Part shown: positions 27,394 through 41,483 of the stretch, piece by piece
Layout of the letters: every line of letters begins with the position of its first letter
Position numbering within the stretch: the first letter of the stretch is position 1
From: Batkoa obscura
Taxonomy: Eukaryota; Entomophthoromycota; Entomophthoromycetes; Entomophthorales; Batkoaceae
Assembly: GCA_030770535.1 (NCBI GenBank)
Contig: JASVEC010000008.1
Span: 1,178,001-1,242,000, forward strand
Length of the DNA: 64,000 nt
Direction of reading: 5' to 3'
The notes under the pieces: generated by a model
Seen by the model: only the letters and a program-made list of their open reading frames with translations
What the model was told of the DNA's origin: nothing
The model's database searches: none
Translations under genes and position numbers: made by a program

Positions 27394-28003
27394 TTAATTT
27401 AATAAATTTATCCTCTTAATAAATTGATAGAAAATAAAATAGTTTTATGAAAAAATAAGTTTCATAAACAAATTAAGTGACTAGCTTTAAATTTAGTTGA
27501 ATCTTAAATTAACCAATCAATGATAAGATGTGTTGGCAATTTTAAATGTTAATAATTTCGATAAATTATTTTATTGGCGAATACTAATGGATGGTTTATA
27601 AGGATTTTTTTCAATAATGCTAATAAAAGCTTTAAATTATTATTTAAAACATATAAAATGAAAATATTAATCTATAAGTATAAATAATTTTTAATTTTAT
27701 TTATTATTGATAGATTCTATTTTTATTTATTTATTAATATTAATTTATTTTTTAAAAGAATTAATAAATTTCAAAAATGTTCTAAAAATCCACTTAATAA
27801 ATTAACAAATCTAATAACACCAACTAATTATATTCTTATTCCTATCATCTAATTGGTTGATATCTAAATCAAAAATAACTAAAAAAACAATCAAAATTCA
27901 AAAAATTAATATACTCAAAAAGATCAACAACATTTTATTTCATTTTAAATAACAATAACTAACTTGCATTAACTAATAATAATAATAATAAATATTCTAT
28001 AAA
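27394..28003. promoter_or_regulatory. Divergent promoter between derlin and ArfGAP genes
   Basis: 610 bp AT-rich region shared by two divergent starts. A short TAA run lies just before the ArfGAP ATG (27976-27991). No clear TATA box and no other gene. Confidence 0.5.
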
Positions 28004-31214
<3,211 letters not shown>

Positions 31215-31509
31215 TTAGCTGTTGAAATTTTTTATTGAATCATAATTGTTATTAAAGATTAAAAATAAAATTGGAGATTTCTTTTTAAATATTATTATGA
31301 ATAATAGAACTACCTTTTATACATTGTTTTAAATAATTTTATTTATTTTTTATTTAAGAATAATTGTGTTCTAATTTTCAACTATAGTTAATCACATTAA
31401 ATTGAAATAAATCAACTGAAAAATTAAACTAAAATTTAAAAAATATAAAGTTACTAATTTAGTTTACTAATCATAATCTAATAATAAAAACAGGTCCTAT
31501 TTCAATCCA

Positions 31510-31905
31510 CTACACTTGGCTTTCCTCTTTATTTTCTATTTCTTGTTTCTTTTTCTTCAACTCCATTTTCATTTGACTTCCCCATTGACTTTTCAAATTA
31601 TCGTCACTAGTCTCTAACAAATAATTATCCAAGCCACCTTTTTTATCAATAGTCCTTAAAGCCGCCATACTCACAGTTAAATTATAACTCTTCCCCATCA
31701 GTTCTGAAAATAAACTTTTTTTAGTTACATTGGGAAACCATTTACGTTTTGTTTTATGATTACTATGAGGTTTGTTGTTACCACTTAATACTTGTTTTCC
31801 TCCTAATAAATGACCTTCCACATTTCGGAAAATATTATAATAGTTACGTCGATTCTCGCGGTTACTCTTGATAATAGTTCCGAATTGTTTTAGTTGATAA
31901 CTCAT
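31510..31905 (-). CDS. Mitochondrial ribosomal protein bL28m (MRPL24-like)
   Basis: A 131-residue intronless large-subunit mitoribosomal protein. GHLLGGKQVLSGNNKPHSNH followed by KTKRKWFPNVTKKSLFSEL is the bL28 signature: the G-x-N-x-S-H-x3-KT-R-W-PN pattern. LTVSMAALRTIDKKGGLDNY follows, also typical. A basic N-terminus (QFGTIIKSNRENRRNYYNIF) would serve as a mitochondrial address, and a Lys/Glu-rich helix ends the protein. Converges with the ArfGAP gene at 295 bp. Confidence 0.9.
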   Translation of the reverse strand: MSYQLKQFGTIIKSNRENRRNYYNIFRNVEGHLLGGKQVLSGNNKPHSNHKTKRKWFPNVTKKSLFSELMGKSYNLTVSMAALRTIDKKGGLDNYLLETSDDNLKSQWGSQMKMELKKKKQEIENKEESQV

Positions 31906-33994
31906 ATTTTTGGTTATTGTTTGACGGAAAATTGAAGTACTGAAGGGAGATAGAATTTTTAATTTGATAATAGCTATTATGGGATTTTTAGGATAGGATT
32001 GGGTTTTGTTCTATTATTTGGATGTTAAGATTGAAAATAAATCAAATTTAATTTATAGATATAAAAAAATTAGTTTACTATCATCATCTTTTTAAAAGAT
32101 ATCAATTAATTTGAATTCAATTGAAACATTTATTTATATACATTTTTCATAAAAACACAATTATTTACTTAATAATTTGTATTTATTTAAAATAAATTTC
32201 AAAGAAAATCTTTCGCTTTACAAAAACATGGAATTTTACAAGTAATACATTATTTTTATAATATCAATGATTTTAAATAACTATATCTCATAAAAGTTTA
32301 GAAAATTACTATTAACAATATATTAAATAGAATAAACTTCTCTATTTCTAGCATTTATATTGATAAATATGACTTATATTTCAAATACTAAATGAACATG
32401 TTTTTTTGCTCAATAATTTACCTAATGATTTATTGAAATTTTAGGCTATTAAAAACTGAACAAAATTTTAAATATGGGGATGTATTTTTTTGTTTAAGAA
32501 TTTTACTAACAATCTTTCTGCTCAAATAGTTCTTAAAAATGGAAAAAGTGATGAAATAAAAAAAACATCCCTATATCATTGTTAAAAAGTGCCTGTTTTA
32601 TTAAATAGAACATAGTAACAACAAAAGAAAATTATATATAAAAAACATACTAAGATTTTTTTGATATAACATGCCACTTTTTACAAAAACCATTCAAGTT
32701 AGTATAACTTATCATCTTTAATGTTAAATAAACTACAGCTGCCTGTTTTTTTAATTTCTTGAAAAGGCCATGCCCCTTGATAGTTTGTTAACAAACAAAA
32801 TAAGATAATACCAACGCAGAGGAGAGATGGGTAATTCACTAAATACTTTCCTACTTTGGTATATCTCTGGGCAAATCTCCCTAATGTCCAGATAAATTCG
32901 TTTCATCAAACTACTTCCTATATTATAAAAGTACAATTCATTAGATGTTTATTAAGATCCTATGTAAATGAAAGCTCTATACAGGGTTTATAAGCAGCTT
33001 ACAATACAGAGGAGTATAAATTAATCAGTTTACAATTGAATCTTTAAAAAAACCTATTTCCAAATTTAGTAGTTTCTAAATTAGTTTGATACAGTACAAA
33101 GAAAAAATTAATGTTATGGTAACCATTAAGTTACTATAACCATGAATCATTTATAATTTTTTTCTATTTAATATATAATAACAATATTAATTGCTTATCT
33201 TACCTTTCATCAAACGTAAACATACCTTATATTAATACTCATTGTTAACTTATTTTCATTCAAATAACATTTTACTACTCCGTAAAAGCACTTACCACAG
33301 TTTTATCAAGTTGCTTTTAATTTAAATATGTAATAAATTAAGGATCAAAGAACAATATTAATAAAACCATACATCAATAATATCCTTACATTTATCTTCG
33401 TTGTAATTTCCGTTAAACCATATAGTGTGTTTTGATGTTAGAATCATATTAAAGTTTTTTTTAACTCATACAAAATAGCTGATGTTTGAAATTTTTTTAT
33501 GGATGGGGATTAATTTCAAGTTGTATTTTTACGGGTAAAGTGGAAGCGAAGCTTTTTGAGTTGAAAACTATGCGGATAAATTGAATTTCAAAAGCCTATG
33601 AATATTATTAAAAGATTTAACTTTTCAAAGTATGGAAATCGCATATTACTAATAACTAAAAACAAGATATTATTGTGTTTAAAAAGTAAATGTAAAACAA
33701 CATTGAAACAATGAAATAATTTTAGTTTAAAGTCTAAAGCTTTATTAATGGAGCATAAAATGATGCTAATGAATATTTGAAATATTGGATAAGTTAAATT
33801 ATAAATTGGATAATATAAGTTATAGAAGTTGATTGAGTTCTAACTTTATACTCAAAATAACTAATTGTGGATTATAAGATGTTAATATCTATTTAAAAAA
33901 ATGTTATGGGGATAGCGGGGAGAAGAAGTTTCAATTACAATAGAATATTTAAAAATAGACCGATATACCGTCTTGAGAAAATTAGTATGCAAAA
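31906..33994. other. 2.1 kb gene-poor space with one MITE copy
   Basis: Holds an element copy at 32475-32573. A leftward frame at 32751-32936 has a mixed, protein-like composition but no recognisable domain or context, so I do not call it. Otherwise AT-rich. Confidence 0.45.
32475..32573 (+). mobile_element. MITE-like element, family A, copy 7
   Basis: 99 bp, TGGGGATGTATTTTTTTG to ACATCCCTA, TA on both sides, core TTTACTAACAATCTTTCTGC. Confidence 0.85.
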
Positions 33995-34591
33995 TTAACG
34001 ATAATAACAAGACATAAGTTGACAGAAAGAAATCAGAGCAAGTTGAAATTCATGAATTTTTAAATGAACATTAAATTCTAATTCAGCTAACATAATACCT
34101 GTGTGTGTTAAACTACAAGAAGCTAAAATAAATCCAAGATCTTGTGGATCCATTAGTTTCCATAATTTAATCCTATCATATTTATTTTTTTCTATTATAA
34201 TGATATATCTTTTAACTTCTCTTTCATTATAAATAATTAAATTATACGACATGTCATTAATTTTAAAAAGTTCGGCACCAATGGTATTTAACTTAATGAC
34301 AAACCTAAGCTGATTGTTGATATCTGGGATGATCTTAGATTCCATTAATAAGTTGTTACATTGCTTTTTATCCTTTATTTTTATTCCGTGGATACTCTGA
34401 TGGACTTTATACCAAGTTGATGTTTTAGGTGTTTCTTTGATAGACCATACGGCGCTTGGTACATCGGAAGTAAAACAAAAATTCATTTTAATATAGAATT
34501 TCTTTTTAGATACTTGATCATAGGTAGGCAATTTAATATCATTAAAATATTGAGTATAATCAGGTAATAATTCAGTATTAATGGCCGACAT
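33995..34591 (-). CDS. Unidentified 198-residue protein
   Basis: Intronless frame from MSAINTELLPDYTQYF. I do not recognise it. No signal peptide and no long hydrophobic segment. The N-terminus has a LPTYDQV stretch, followed by alternating hydrophobic residues suggesting a beta-rich fold (FYIKMNFCFT, RFVIKLNTIGAELF, NLIIYNEREVKRYIIIIEKN) and a C-terminal helix (HEFQLALISFCQL). That order vaguely recalls tubby/LURP-like beta-barrels of fungi, but the resemblance is structural guesswork. It sits alone in the repeat-rich region, 2 kb or more from neighbours. Length and mixed composition make a real gene likely. Confidence 0.6.
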   Translation of the reverse strand: MSAINTELLPDYTQYFNDIKLPTYDQVSKKKFYIKMNFCFTSDVPSAVWSIKETPKTSTWYKVHQSIHGIKIKDKKQCNNLLMESKIIPDINNQLRFVIKLNTIGAELFKINDMSYNLIIYNEREVKRYIIIIEKNKYDRIKLWKLMDPQDLGFILASCSLTHTGIMLAELEFNVHLKIHEFQLALISFCQLMSCYYR

Positions 34592-36006
34592 GTTCTATTA
34601 TATTATATGTTATCTTATTAACCTAAAATTGGAATAAAGCTTTTCTTTTATACTATTGATCTCTAGAAACTGCGTAAAAATAAAAATAAACATTATAAGC
34701 TATTTATTATTGTATTGATGTTCATTAGGGTGCAAATTACTATAAAAAATGATTGTTATAATCGCTATTCATGCTATTATTTTCCATTTTTGTTTGACTT
34801 CTGATTTTTTAGTTGTTTATGCTTGGGATTTAATTATTAATACACTTCTTATATATTCTATTTTCGGTTAATATAAAAGTGCACCATCTTACTCTTATTT
34901 GTGTAATATAGCTATTACTTATATGCTAGTATACATCAGATACAATTTAAAACGAATGGTTGATAACAAACTTTCTTAGACAATCTATATTTTATTCAAA
35001 TACATTAAATAGCGATAATCTATTATTATAAAATTGGAATATGAATAGACAAAGCGATTTCAAGGATAATACTAATACAAAATCTTGTATAATGTAGGAT
35101 AATTCGGACCTTAACAAATAATAAAATAAAATGAATGAGTCACAATTAACCTTAAAAGCCCCACAGCAATTAAATATTCCCCTTTATAACCTCATCAAAA
35201 TATGTTTTCATAAGTTGGAATTTGTTATTTATAATTAAAAATTGATTAAAATCATATATAAATAACTCTCTCCAAGTTTAATAGTGTATAATCAATTTTT
35301 TTGTTGAACCCCAAATTATTGGTATAAACAGGAATGTAAGGGCTTATTAAGTAAATAGCCATGATATTTCATTGTTAATAAGCATAAAAATAAGCATAAA
35401 ATTTTAATATTAAGATCTGATTAACTTTTTTTTACCATGCGCCTATAAATTGAATGAAATTTAATTTTGGAAGCTTCTAGGCTATTGTTGATTATTAATC
35501 AAAATAGTTTATTTGGGCTGGTTTTTAAGATACCTTTAAGCGGAGTCCATTTATAGAAAGCTTTGTAGTTTTATTTTTATAGTTTTATTGCATCAGATTT
35601 TTTTTTTCTTTTACTATTATTGTTATATAGTGAAAACCTAACGTTTTTTAAATAAACTTTAGTTAATTACAAACTATAAGGATATATTAAAGTAACTAGA
35701 AAATTCTAAACAATGATAAATTGTCTAATTTCTACGATAACTAGTAATAGACTTAAAGGGATGATTATTATAATATATTATTAATAATTAGAAACTTTTG
35801 TGCAACTTTCAGCGCTAATTAATATAGCATCTGTATCGATTGCCAAGAACAAATATATTTCAGCTATATAATATCGAATGGTAAACATTACTTCCCTGAC
35901 GATTAAGCAAACTCAATTACTTTAGCATAACCGGGTGTTTAAATTAAACTTCCGGTAGGCATTATGATATTTTAAAATGATTTAATGCATTATTTTGACT
36001 ATGATA

Positions 36007-36103
36007 TGGGGATGTTTTTAGCTTCATCACTTTTTCCATTCTTTAAGCGCTATTTGAGCGGAAAAATTGTTAGTAAAATTCTTAAACACAAAATACATCA
36101 CCA
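36007..36103 (-). mobile_element. MITE-like element, family A, copy 8
   Basis: Inverted copy, TGGGGATGTTTTTAGCTTC to ACATCACCA; core TTTGAGCGGAAAAATTGTTA. TA on the left. Confidence 0.82.
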
Positions 36104-36315
36104 ATTTTTAAAATAATGATAATAAAAGATTTTATTTAAAAAAAAAACGATGTATTTGTATATTCTAAAGTTATTTTAAAACATAACTTTTATTATTATT
36201 GCTTATTAAAAACAAGTTTAACTATTAATTTTAAAATCTTTGGTTTCTAAAATTAAATATATATATTTTTTATTAACAAAATCTTTTTAAATAATAAATT
36301 AATAATGTTTTGTGA

Positions 36316-36765
36316 AAGTTGATACTTAGTGGCCGAAGTTAAAAGCTACTCTTGCTTAATTAACTTGCCTTGAGTCGAACGGTCTTAGTTTATGTAACTA
36401 AGATAGACTTAACTTAATAGGAATAGTATACAATAGGCTATACGAAGCCGGTACTCAGTAGTAGAGGTTAAAAGCTACTCTTGCTTAATTAACTTGCCTT
36501 GAGTCGAACGGTCTTAGTTTATGTAACTAAGATAGACTTAACTTAATAGAAATAGTACGTAATAAGCTACGAATTATGTAAACAAATACAATGGAAGATA
36601 CTACCGTAAAATCTATATAAGATGTTGTCAGAAAGACTTAGCGACTTTATTAACGATACGTTATCAGGGAGTAATCCAATTAAAAAAAGCCTTGAGTTAT
36701 CATATTGAAGAATCTCTTTTATACTCCAATAAGTATGGATATCAAAACGAGAAGATAATATTGTT
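36316..36765. repeat. Repeat family B, copy 1, with internal ~115 bp direct duplication
   Basis: Two direct copies of a ~115 bp unit (about 36316-36433 and 36448-36563) beginning with a TTAAAAGCTACTCTTGCTTA segment and containing the hairpin TCTTAGTTTATGTAACTAAGA. Unique-length sequence follows to about 36765. The unit plus tail recurs at 52728. The tail has a very faint likeness to a piece of a copia-type retroelement polyprotein, too short to assign; if so, it is an old broken fragment. Borders are approximate. Confidence 0.7.
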
Positions 36766-36911
36766 TGCAATATGAAGTTATAAATTCTCGCAGCAAATCA
36801 AAATAAGGGACTCTGACTTGATTGTGTTTGAACTTGAGAACACAACAACTTAAGTGATTGTTGTGTTATAATCAATCCGAGAGCAAATAAAGCAATATTT
36901 CACAGTTTAAA

Positions 36912-37011
36912 TGGGGGTGTTTTTTTGGCTTCATTATTTTTTCCACTTTTTAAGCGCTATTTCAGTGGAAAAGTTGTTAGTAAAATTCTTAAACAAAAAA
37001 ATATATCCTCA
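36912..37011 (-). mobile_element. MITE-like element, family A, copy 9
   Basis: Inverted copy, TGGGGGTGTTTTTTTGGCTT to TATATCCTCA; core AAGCGCTATTTCAGTGG. Confidence 0.82.
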
Positions 37012-37524
37012 AGTATTATTTGTATGTTTTTATGCCTTTTTTTATCTTTGGTAATTTTTTTTATTTTATAATACTAAAAAATCAAAAAAAATATATAAGT
37101 AATGTCTAAACACTATTAACTTGTTGTTTTTATATATATACTTTTTTATAAGATCTTCAAGGTTATTATTTTAAACTAAAAACATCATGTATTAAGTGAT
37201 AAAGTTAACAATCAAAATTTCTAATTTTTTTTAATATTGTAAATCTTCATGTTGTTATTGGTGATATTCTAAATGAATGTTGTACTATTTTATCGATGAC
37301 AATAACTCAGGTTCATGGTTTAAATACTTTCATGTCATTTAGTATTTGGCTATGAGTGAATAATTTATCATTATTAAAAAATTTAGAAAATAATTACCAA
37401 CATTTGTATTACTTCCTAGAATATAAAGTATTGATGATATCTTTTATTGCCTGAATTCGGCTAATAAATTTGAAATTTACTATATATAAAAGATCTACAA
37501 CAATATAAAAAAAGTAACGCTATA

Positions 37525-37620
37525 TGGGGGTGTTTTTTTGGTTTCATTACTTTTTCTATCTTTTAAGCACTATTTGAGTGGAAAAGCTCAGTAAAACTCT
37601 TAAACAAAAATACATCCCCA
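37525..37620 (-). mobile_element. MITE-like element, family A, copy 10
   Basis: Inverted copy, TGGGGGTGTTTTTTTGGTTT to TACATCCCCA, TA on the left. About 200 bp downstream of the stop of the secreted-protein gene at 37817-38335. Confidence 0.85.
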
Positions 37621-37816
37621 TGTCATTAATTTTGTTGATTACAGAGTTGTATTTTTCATACTAAAATAAAAGGATACCTCCCAAATTATAATTCAAATAC
37701 TCACTAAAAATAATAGATTCATCTCAATCTATAATAAAAGCCAATATTAGTTTAGTTTTGAAAAGTAATTAGATAAAATTTTTAAAAATAAAATTTATAT
37801 GCTAATAATTTATTGT

Positions 37817-38335
37817 TTAAGCGTATTTGACGCTGCAAGAAGCATTTTGGTTAATTTGACAGAGATAACCGTTACTAGATCTACTAATTTTAAAGGTATT
37901 AACTGGACAGGTAATTTGAACCGCGGTTGCACCTTGTACACCATTAATGTTATAGATATAAAGAGTATAAGTGCCATCACCATTATTGAAATATTTAATA
38001 TTTGGAGAATAAATAGTGTAATAATTATTAACAGTTCCATAATATTGGTTATATCCATTCCATCCAAGGATACCGCTGTAATAGGGATGACCGTTGTAAT
38101 ACCCACTATGGCCATAGGGTTTTCCACCAAAGCCACGGAATAAAAGATTAAAGGCCGATTTCAAGGTATAAGTGATCAAACCAAAGGTCTTTGCTTGAAC
38201 ATTACTTTTTGGAGCAGTATTCAAGGCTGGAGTTACAGCTTCACCTGCAGGTGGAACGCTTGGAGCAGTTTGGCTTGCAGCACTAGCAAGACCAAAAGCT
38301 GCTAAAGTTACAAGGATAATAGAAGTGAATTTCAT
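37817..38335 (-). CDS. Small secreted Gly/Tyr/Asn-rich protein
   Basis: A 172-residue intronless protein with a textbook signal peptide (MKFTSIILVTLAAFGLASAA, cleavage near residue 19-20). A Pro/Ala-rich linker follows (SVPPAGEAVTPALNTAPKS), then a Gly/Tyr/His-rich stretch around residues 68-95 (GGKPYGHSGYYNGHPYYSG) and a beta-strand-like C-terminal part (YTLYIYNINGVQGATAVQITC) with three Cys in the last ~40 residues, one an odd count if disulfides form only within the chain. Extracellular or wall-associated by inference; effector-like in size and position. A TATA box (TATATAAG) lies 53 bp upstream. Not recognised as a known family. Confidence 0.8.
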   Translation of the reverse strand: MKFTSIILVTLAAFGLASAASQTAPSVPPAGEAVTPALNTAPKSNVQAKTFGLITYTLKSAFNLLFRGFGGKPYGHSGYYNGHPYYSGILGWNGYNQYYGTVNNYYTIYSPNIKYFNNGDGTYTLYIYNINGVQGATAVQITCPVNTFKISRSSNGYLCQINQNASCSVKYA

Positions 38336-38387
38336 TGTTTGATTGATTTAAATGTTTTTTGATAAACTTTTCTTTGGTTTTTCCTAG

Positions 38388-38395
38388 CTTATATA
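38388..38395 (-). promoter_or_regulatory. TATA box of the secreted Gly/Tyr-rich gene
   Basis: TATATAAG on the minus strand, 52-60 bp upstream of the ATG at 38335, the same arrangement as at the Zn2Cys6 and repeat-protein genes. Confidence 0.6.
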
Positions 38396-38509
38396 CCTTC
38401 TGATTTCTGTTATTGCTCTTTGCTTTAGAAACAGCATTAAAAATGACTTTATAAATAGATATGATCGTGCTGTAACTCTATAGTCGCTTATCAAAAAATA
38501 ATCACTCAT

Positions 38510-38546
38510 AAAATAAGGCTTACCAATTCCAAAAAAGCCTTATTTT
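38510..38546. repeat. Perfect 12-bp inverted repeat (hairpin)
   Basis: AAAATAAGGCTT and AAGCCTTATTTT separated by 13 bases. It lies ~115 bp upstream of the TATA box of the secreted gene at 38335, so a regulatory role is conceivable but unproven. Confidence 0.6.
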
Positions 38547-39715
38547 CTTGAATGCTTCTATTGCAGCTAATTTAAAGGAAGTGTGATCTATTATACTATT
38601 CATTTAAGAGTAGGTGCTCAGCTAGAATTAAGAAAAAGAACAAAGGATTAAGCTTTGAAAAGATTGTTTAAAAAGAATATTTAATTATAATTTTTTTTGC
38701 TAAAACTGGTCACAATTTATTTAAATCAGGTGTATAAACTTTTGGCTTTAAATTTTTTGATCAAATTCACTATTTATGGCAAATCATCTAATGCTTTAGG
38801 TTAGCATTCCTGAAATCAAAGTCCAATTTTTATGTTCTTTTATACAAATATATGATAAAATATGATTGTTTTATGTTTACTATAATTCTAAACAGAATCA
38901 TCATGGTATATTTTAAAGTTCCATAGGCAAGTCTGAGGGTTTATTACTTCTGACTACCTACCATTATTCTTTTTATCATGTAGCTTAAAGTTAAGTTTTA
39001 ACGCTTTTTTAAATACCACTACAAAAATATAAAGGCCAAAATAATGTTATATCCTTATTTTTATACCTTTGATATTACAATAGTATAATAAAACTCTTTC
39101 ACTTACCATTCTTAGAAATGAACTTTCAACTTTAATTATAGCTATGTTATAAATATATATTAACCGAACGTGAAAATTTCATCTAAAAATAAATTTAAAT
39201 TGATTTAATGTAATATTCAAAATTAACATAATTATGCTTAAAAGAATTATAATCACTTCAGTAATATTAACTTGCGCATTATAAAAACTAATTTAATACT
39301 ATTTAATTATGCTTTTAAAAATTAAGCTTTTAACTACTTAAGTAATCTGGTAACATTAAATATAGTATAAATGACTTATAAAGAAAGCTATTAATATTTG
39401 TTTGTGCTACTGTGAAAATAAATTAAAAGTAAATTGGGGATTTTTCATTTTGTATTTGGTTTTGCATTATAACATATACACATAATTCTAAAACCGTTCT
39501 TTAACTATACAAATAGATATTCTTTTCTTTTAAACAATATCACTCAATCACTAATTTTAGCTTGAGATTTAATCTGTTTGTAATTTTTGTCTGTTTTCTT
39601 TTTCAAGCTTTAACTATAGTCCATATCCTTACCTTTTAATTGATTGATTTTATCTTTGGCCATAATAATGTCCTTGTGTTGAATAGGGGTTACTTAGTTT
39701 CGTTTTTTATGCAAA

Positions 39716-39816
39716 TGGGGATGTTTTTTTTGGTTTCATTATTTTTTCCATTTTTTAAGCGCTATTTGAGTAGAAAGATTGTTAGTAAAATTCTTTAACA
39801 AAAAAATACATCCCCA
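39716..39816 (-). mobile_element. MITE-like element, family A, copy 11
   Basis: Inverted 101 bp copy, TGGGGATGTTTTTTTTGGTT to TACATCCCCA; flanked by AA rather than TA on both sides. Confidence 0.85.
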
Positions 39817-40490
39817 AATGGTGGATTGAAATATTCATTTAAGCTTATTAAATCTGCTTCTGAGCTGCTTTCTAAATATACTTGAATCGGTTTATTCAAG
39901 GTTCTTTTTACTTTAGTGTTTTTAGTTTTTAATATCTTTACTTTTATTTTGGCTTAATAAATACTTGAGGCTTGACTTTTCAATAGTTAAAACAAACTAC
40001 ATGAATAATTGTTATTAAAAATGTAGCCGGGTTTTCTAAAGATGACACAACATTTCCACTACAGTTCGGCCATGCAATATTTTTAAATTAGTCAAGTTGA
40101 TAAATATAAGGATCTTTCTAAAGTAATCCCCCTTTTTAGGTGAATCCTCACAGGTAAATAATAGAATTGCTACAGCCAGATTCTTTTTATATCAAAGATA
40201 TTTATTAACTTATCTAGTTTTGAAAACATTATATATCCAGGCATGTCCTAGAAATGTTATAATCAAATCGAAGATATACTTTTGATTTTAACCAGATTTT
40301 CAAGCATGTTTGTATATTTATTATGCTAATTAATCTTAGAATTTATAAAACATAGATAGACAATAGTTTTTCATAGTTACCATCTTTTTTAATTATTATT
40401 GGTTATCGTAGAGCTTATAGTAGTTTTCTACTATTGTTTCAAATTTTTTTAATTTCATGAAAGATCCGAAGTACTCAAATACTTTAATAA

Positions 40491-40671
40491 CAAAAATTAT
40501 ACATATTAGAGAGTAGGAGTCATGGACCACAAGGTAAGGGCTTCTCTACTGGTTCAGCTCCTGGCCAAGCAGGTTTAAGAAAACACAAACCCATTAACCC
40601 ACGCTATTCTCTATATAATAAAGAGAGAGTGAAGCATCGGAATATTTCTCAGAATTTTCAAGCTATTTTTT
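40491..40671 (+). pseudogene. Coding-like island, unidentified
   Basis: A ~60-codon open stretch without ATG ends in TAG at 40669-40671. It reads a Gly/Ser/Gln/Pro-containing segment (SHGPQGKGFSTGSAPGQAG) followed by basic residues (RKHKPINPRYS). Base composition is clearly richer in G+C than its surroundings. It could be an unrecognised exon or the remnant of a secreted low-complexity protein. Confidence 0.3.
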
Positions 40672-41224
40672 AGCATGTTCACTTAGTTTACAGTTAATTA
40701 AACCTCTTATTAACAAATGTGCTAGGTTTTACTTGTATAGCAATAACATTATTAAGAGTAAATTATTACTTAAATTTAAATAAATAAAATAATCTAATAG
40801 ATAAATGTGGTATACAGTGCTTGGAAAAATCGTTCCAAAAAAACAAGTACTCAACTTTGAATATCCATTTCTTAATGGTTAGTGTTTAAAAAATACTCAT
40901 TTTTTTGTAATTATATTTGATATTACGATATTAATATGTATATGAAATATTGCCTCTACAAGCTTCATATTAAGTTAAATATTATAGCTTGAATGAATGT
41001 TAGAAAATAGGATTATTTTTGCTTGTACTGTAGGAAACTTAATTGCTATTAAGATGGTTTAAAATTTTAAGTATAGGATATTTGAAAAGTGAAAGATTAT
41101 TTTGAAACATTAACATATTATAAAATTAAACAAGATGAATGATTTATATGGGTTTGATAGCGTTACTTAGTATGAACATTAGAGCAGATAATTCAATAGA
41201 GCTACTAAGGGTTTCTTTAAAATA

Positions 41225-41322
41225 TGGGGATGTATCTTTTTGTTTAAGGATTTTACTAACAATCTTTCCATTAAACAGTGCTTAAAAAATGGAAAAAATG
41301 ATGAAACCAAAAAAGATCCCCA
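41225..41322 (+). mobile_element. MITE-like element, family A, copy 12
   Basis: 98 bp, TGGGGATGTATCTTTTTG to AGATCCCCA, TA on both sides; about 160 bp downstream of the phosphatase stop. Confidence 0.85.
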
Positions 41323-41483
41323 TATCTTGATTTTAAACTTGTAAATAACTTACTGTGACTGTGAATAGTGATTTTTTAAAACGACCATTAGAAAAGGATA
41401 CTAATATCAGATAAATTGAATAAACAAAAACGATAAATATCTATTTACTATGCTTTAATTCCCAAAACAGATTATCAATTAGA

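Larger units (their letters stand above)
34592..37816. other. 3.2 kb gene-poor space with repeats
   Basis: Holds repeat family B (36316-36765) and three inverted family A elements (36007-36103, 36912-37011, 37525-37620). No gene seen; the leftward frame at 36567-36770 lies inside repeat B. Confidence 0.5.
38336..41483. other. 3.1 kb gene-poor space with MITEs, a hairpin and a coding-like island
   Basis: Holds family A elements at 39716-39816 and 41225-41322, a perfect 12-bp-stem hairpin at 38510-38546, and a G+C-richer open stretch at about 40491-40671. No complete gene seen. Confidence 0.5.

Noticed and set aside
32751-32936. 61-codon frame of protein-like composition on the minus strand
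   Set aside because: No domain, no promoter or splice context and no homologue that I recall; may be chance or a relic.
36567-36770. 67-codon frame on the minus strand
   Set aside because: Lies inside repeat family B and is not conserved as a frame in the copy at 52.7 kb.
37799-38143. Frames overlapping the secreted Gly/Tyr-rich gene
   Set aside because: Shadow frames of the minus-strand gene, which has the signal peptide and TATA box.
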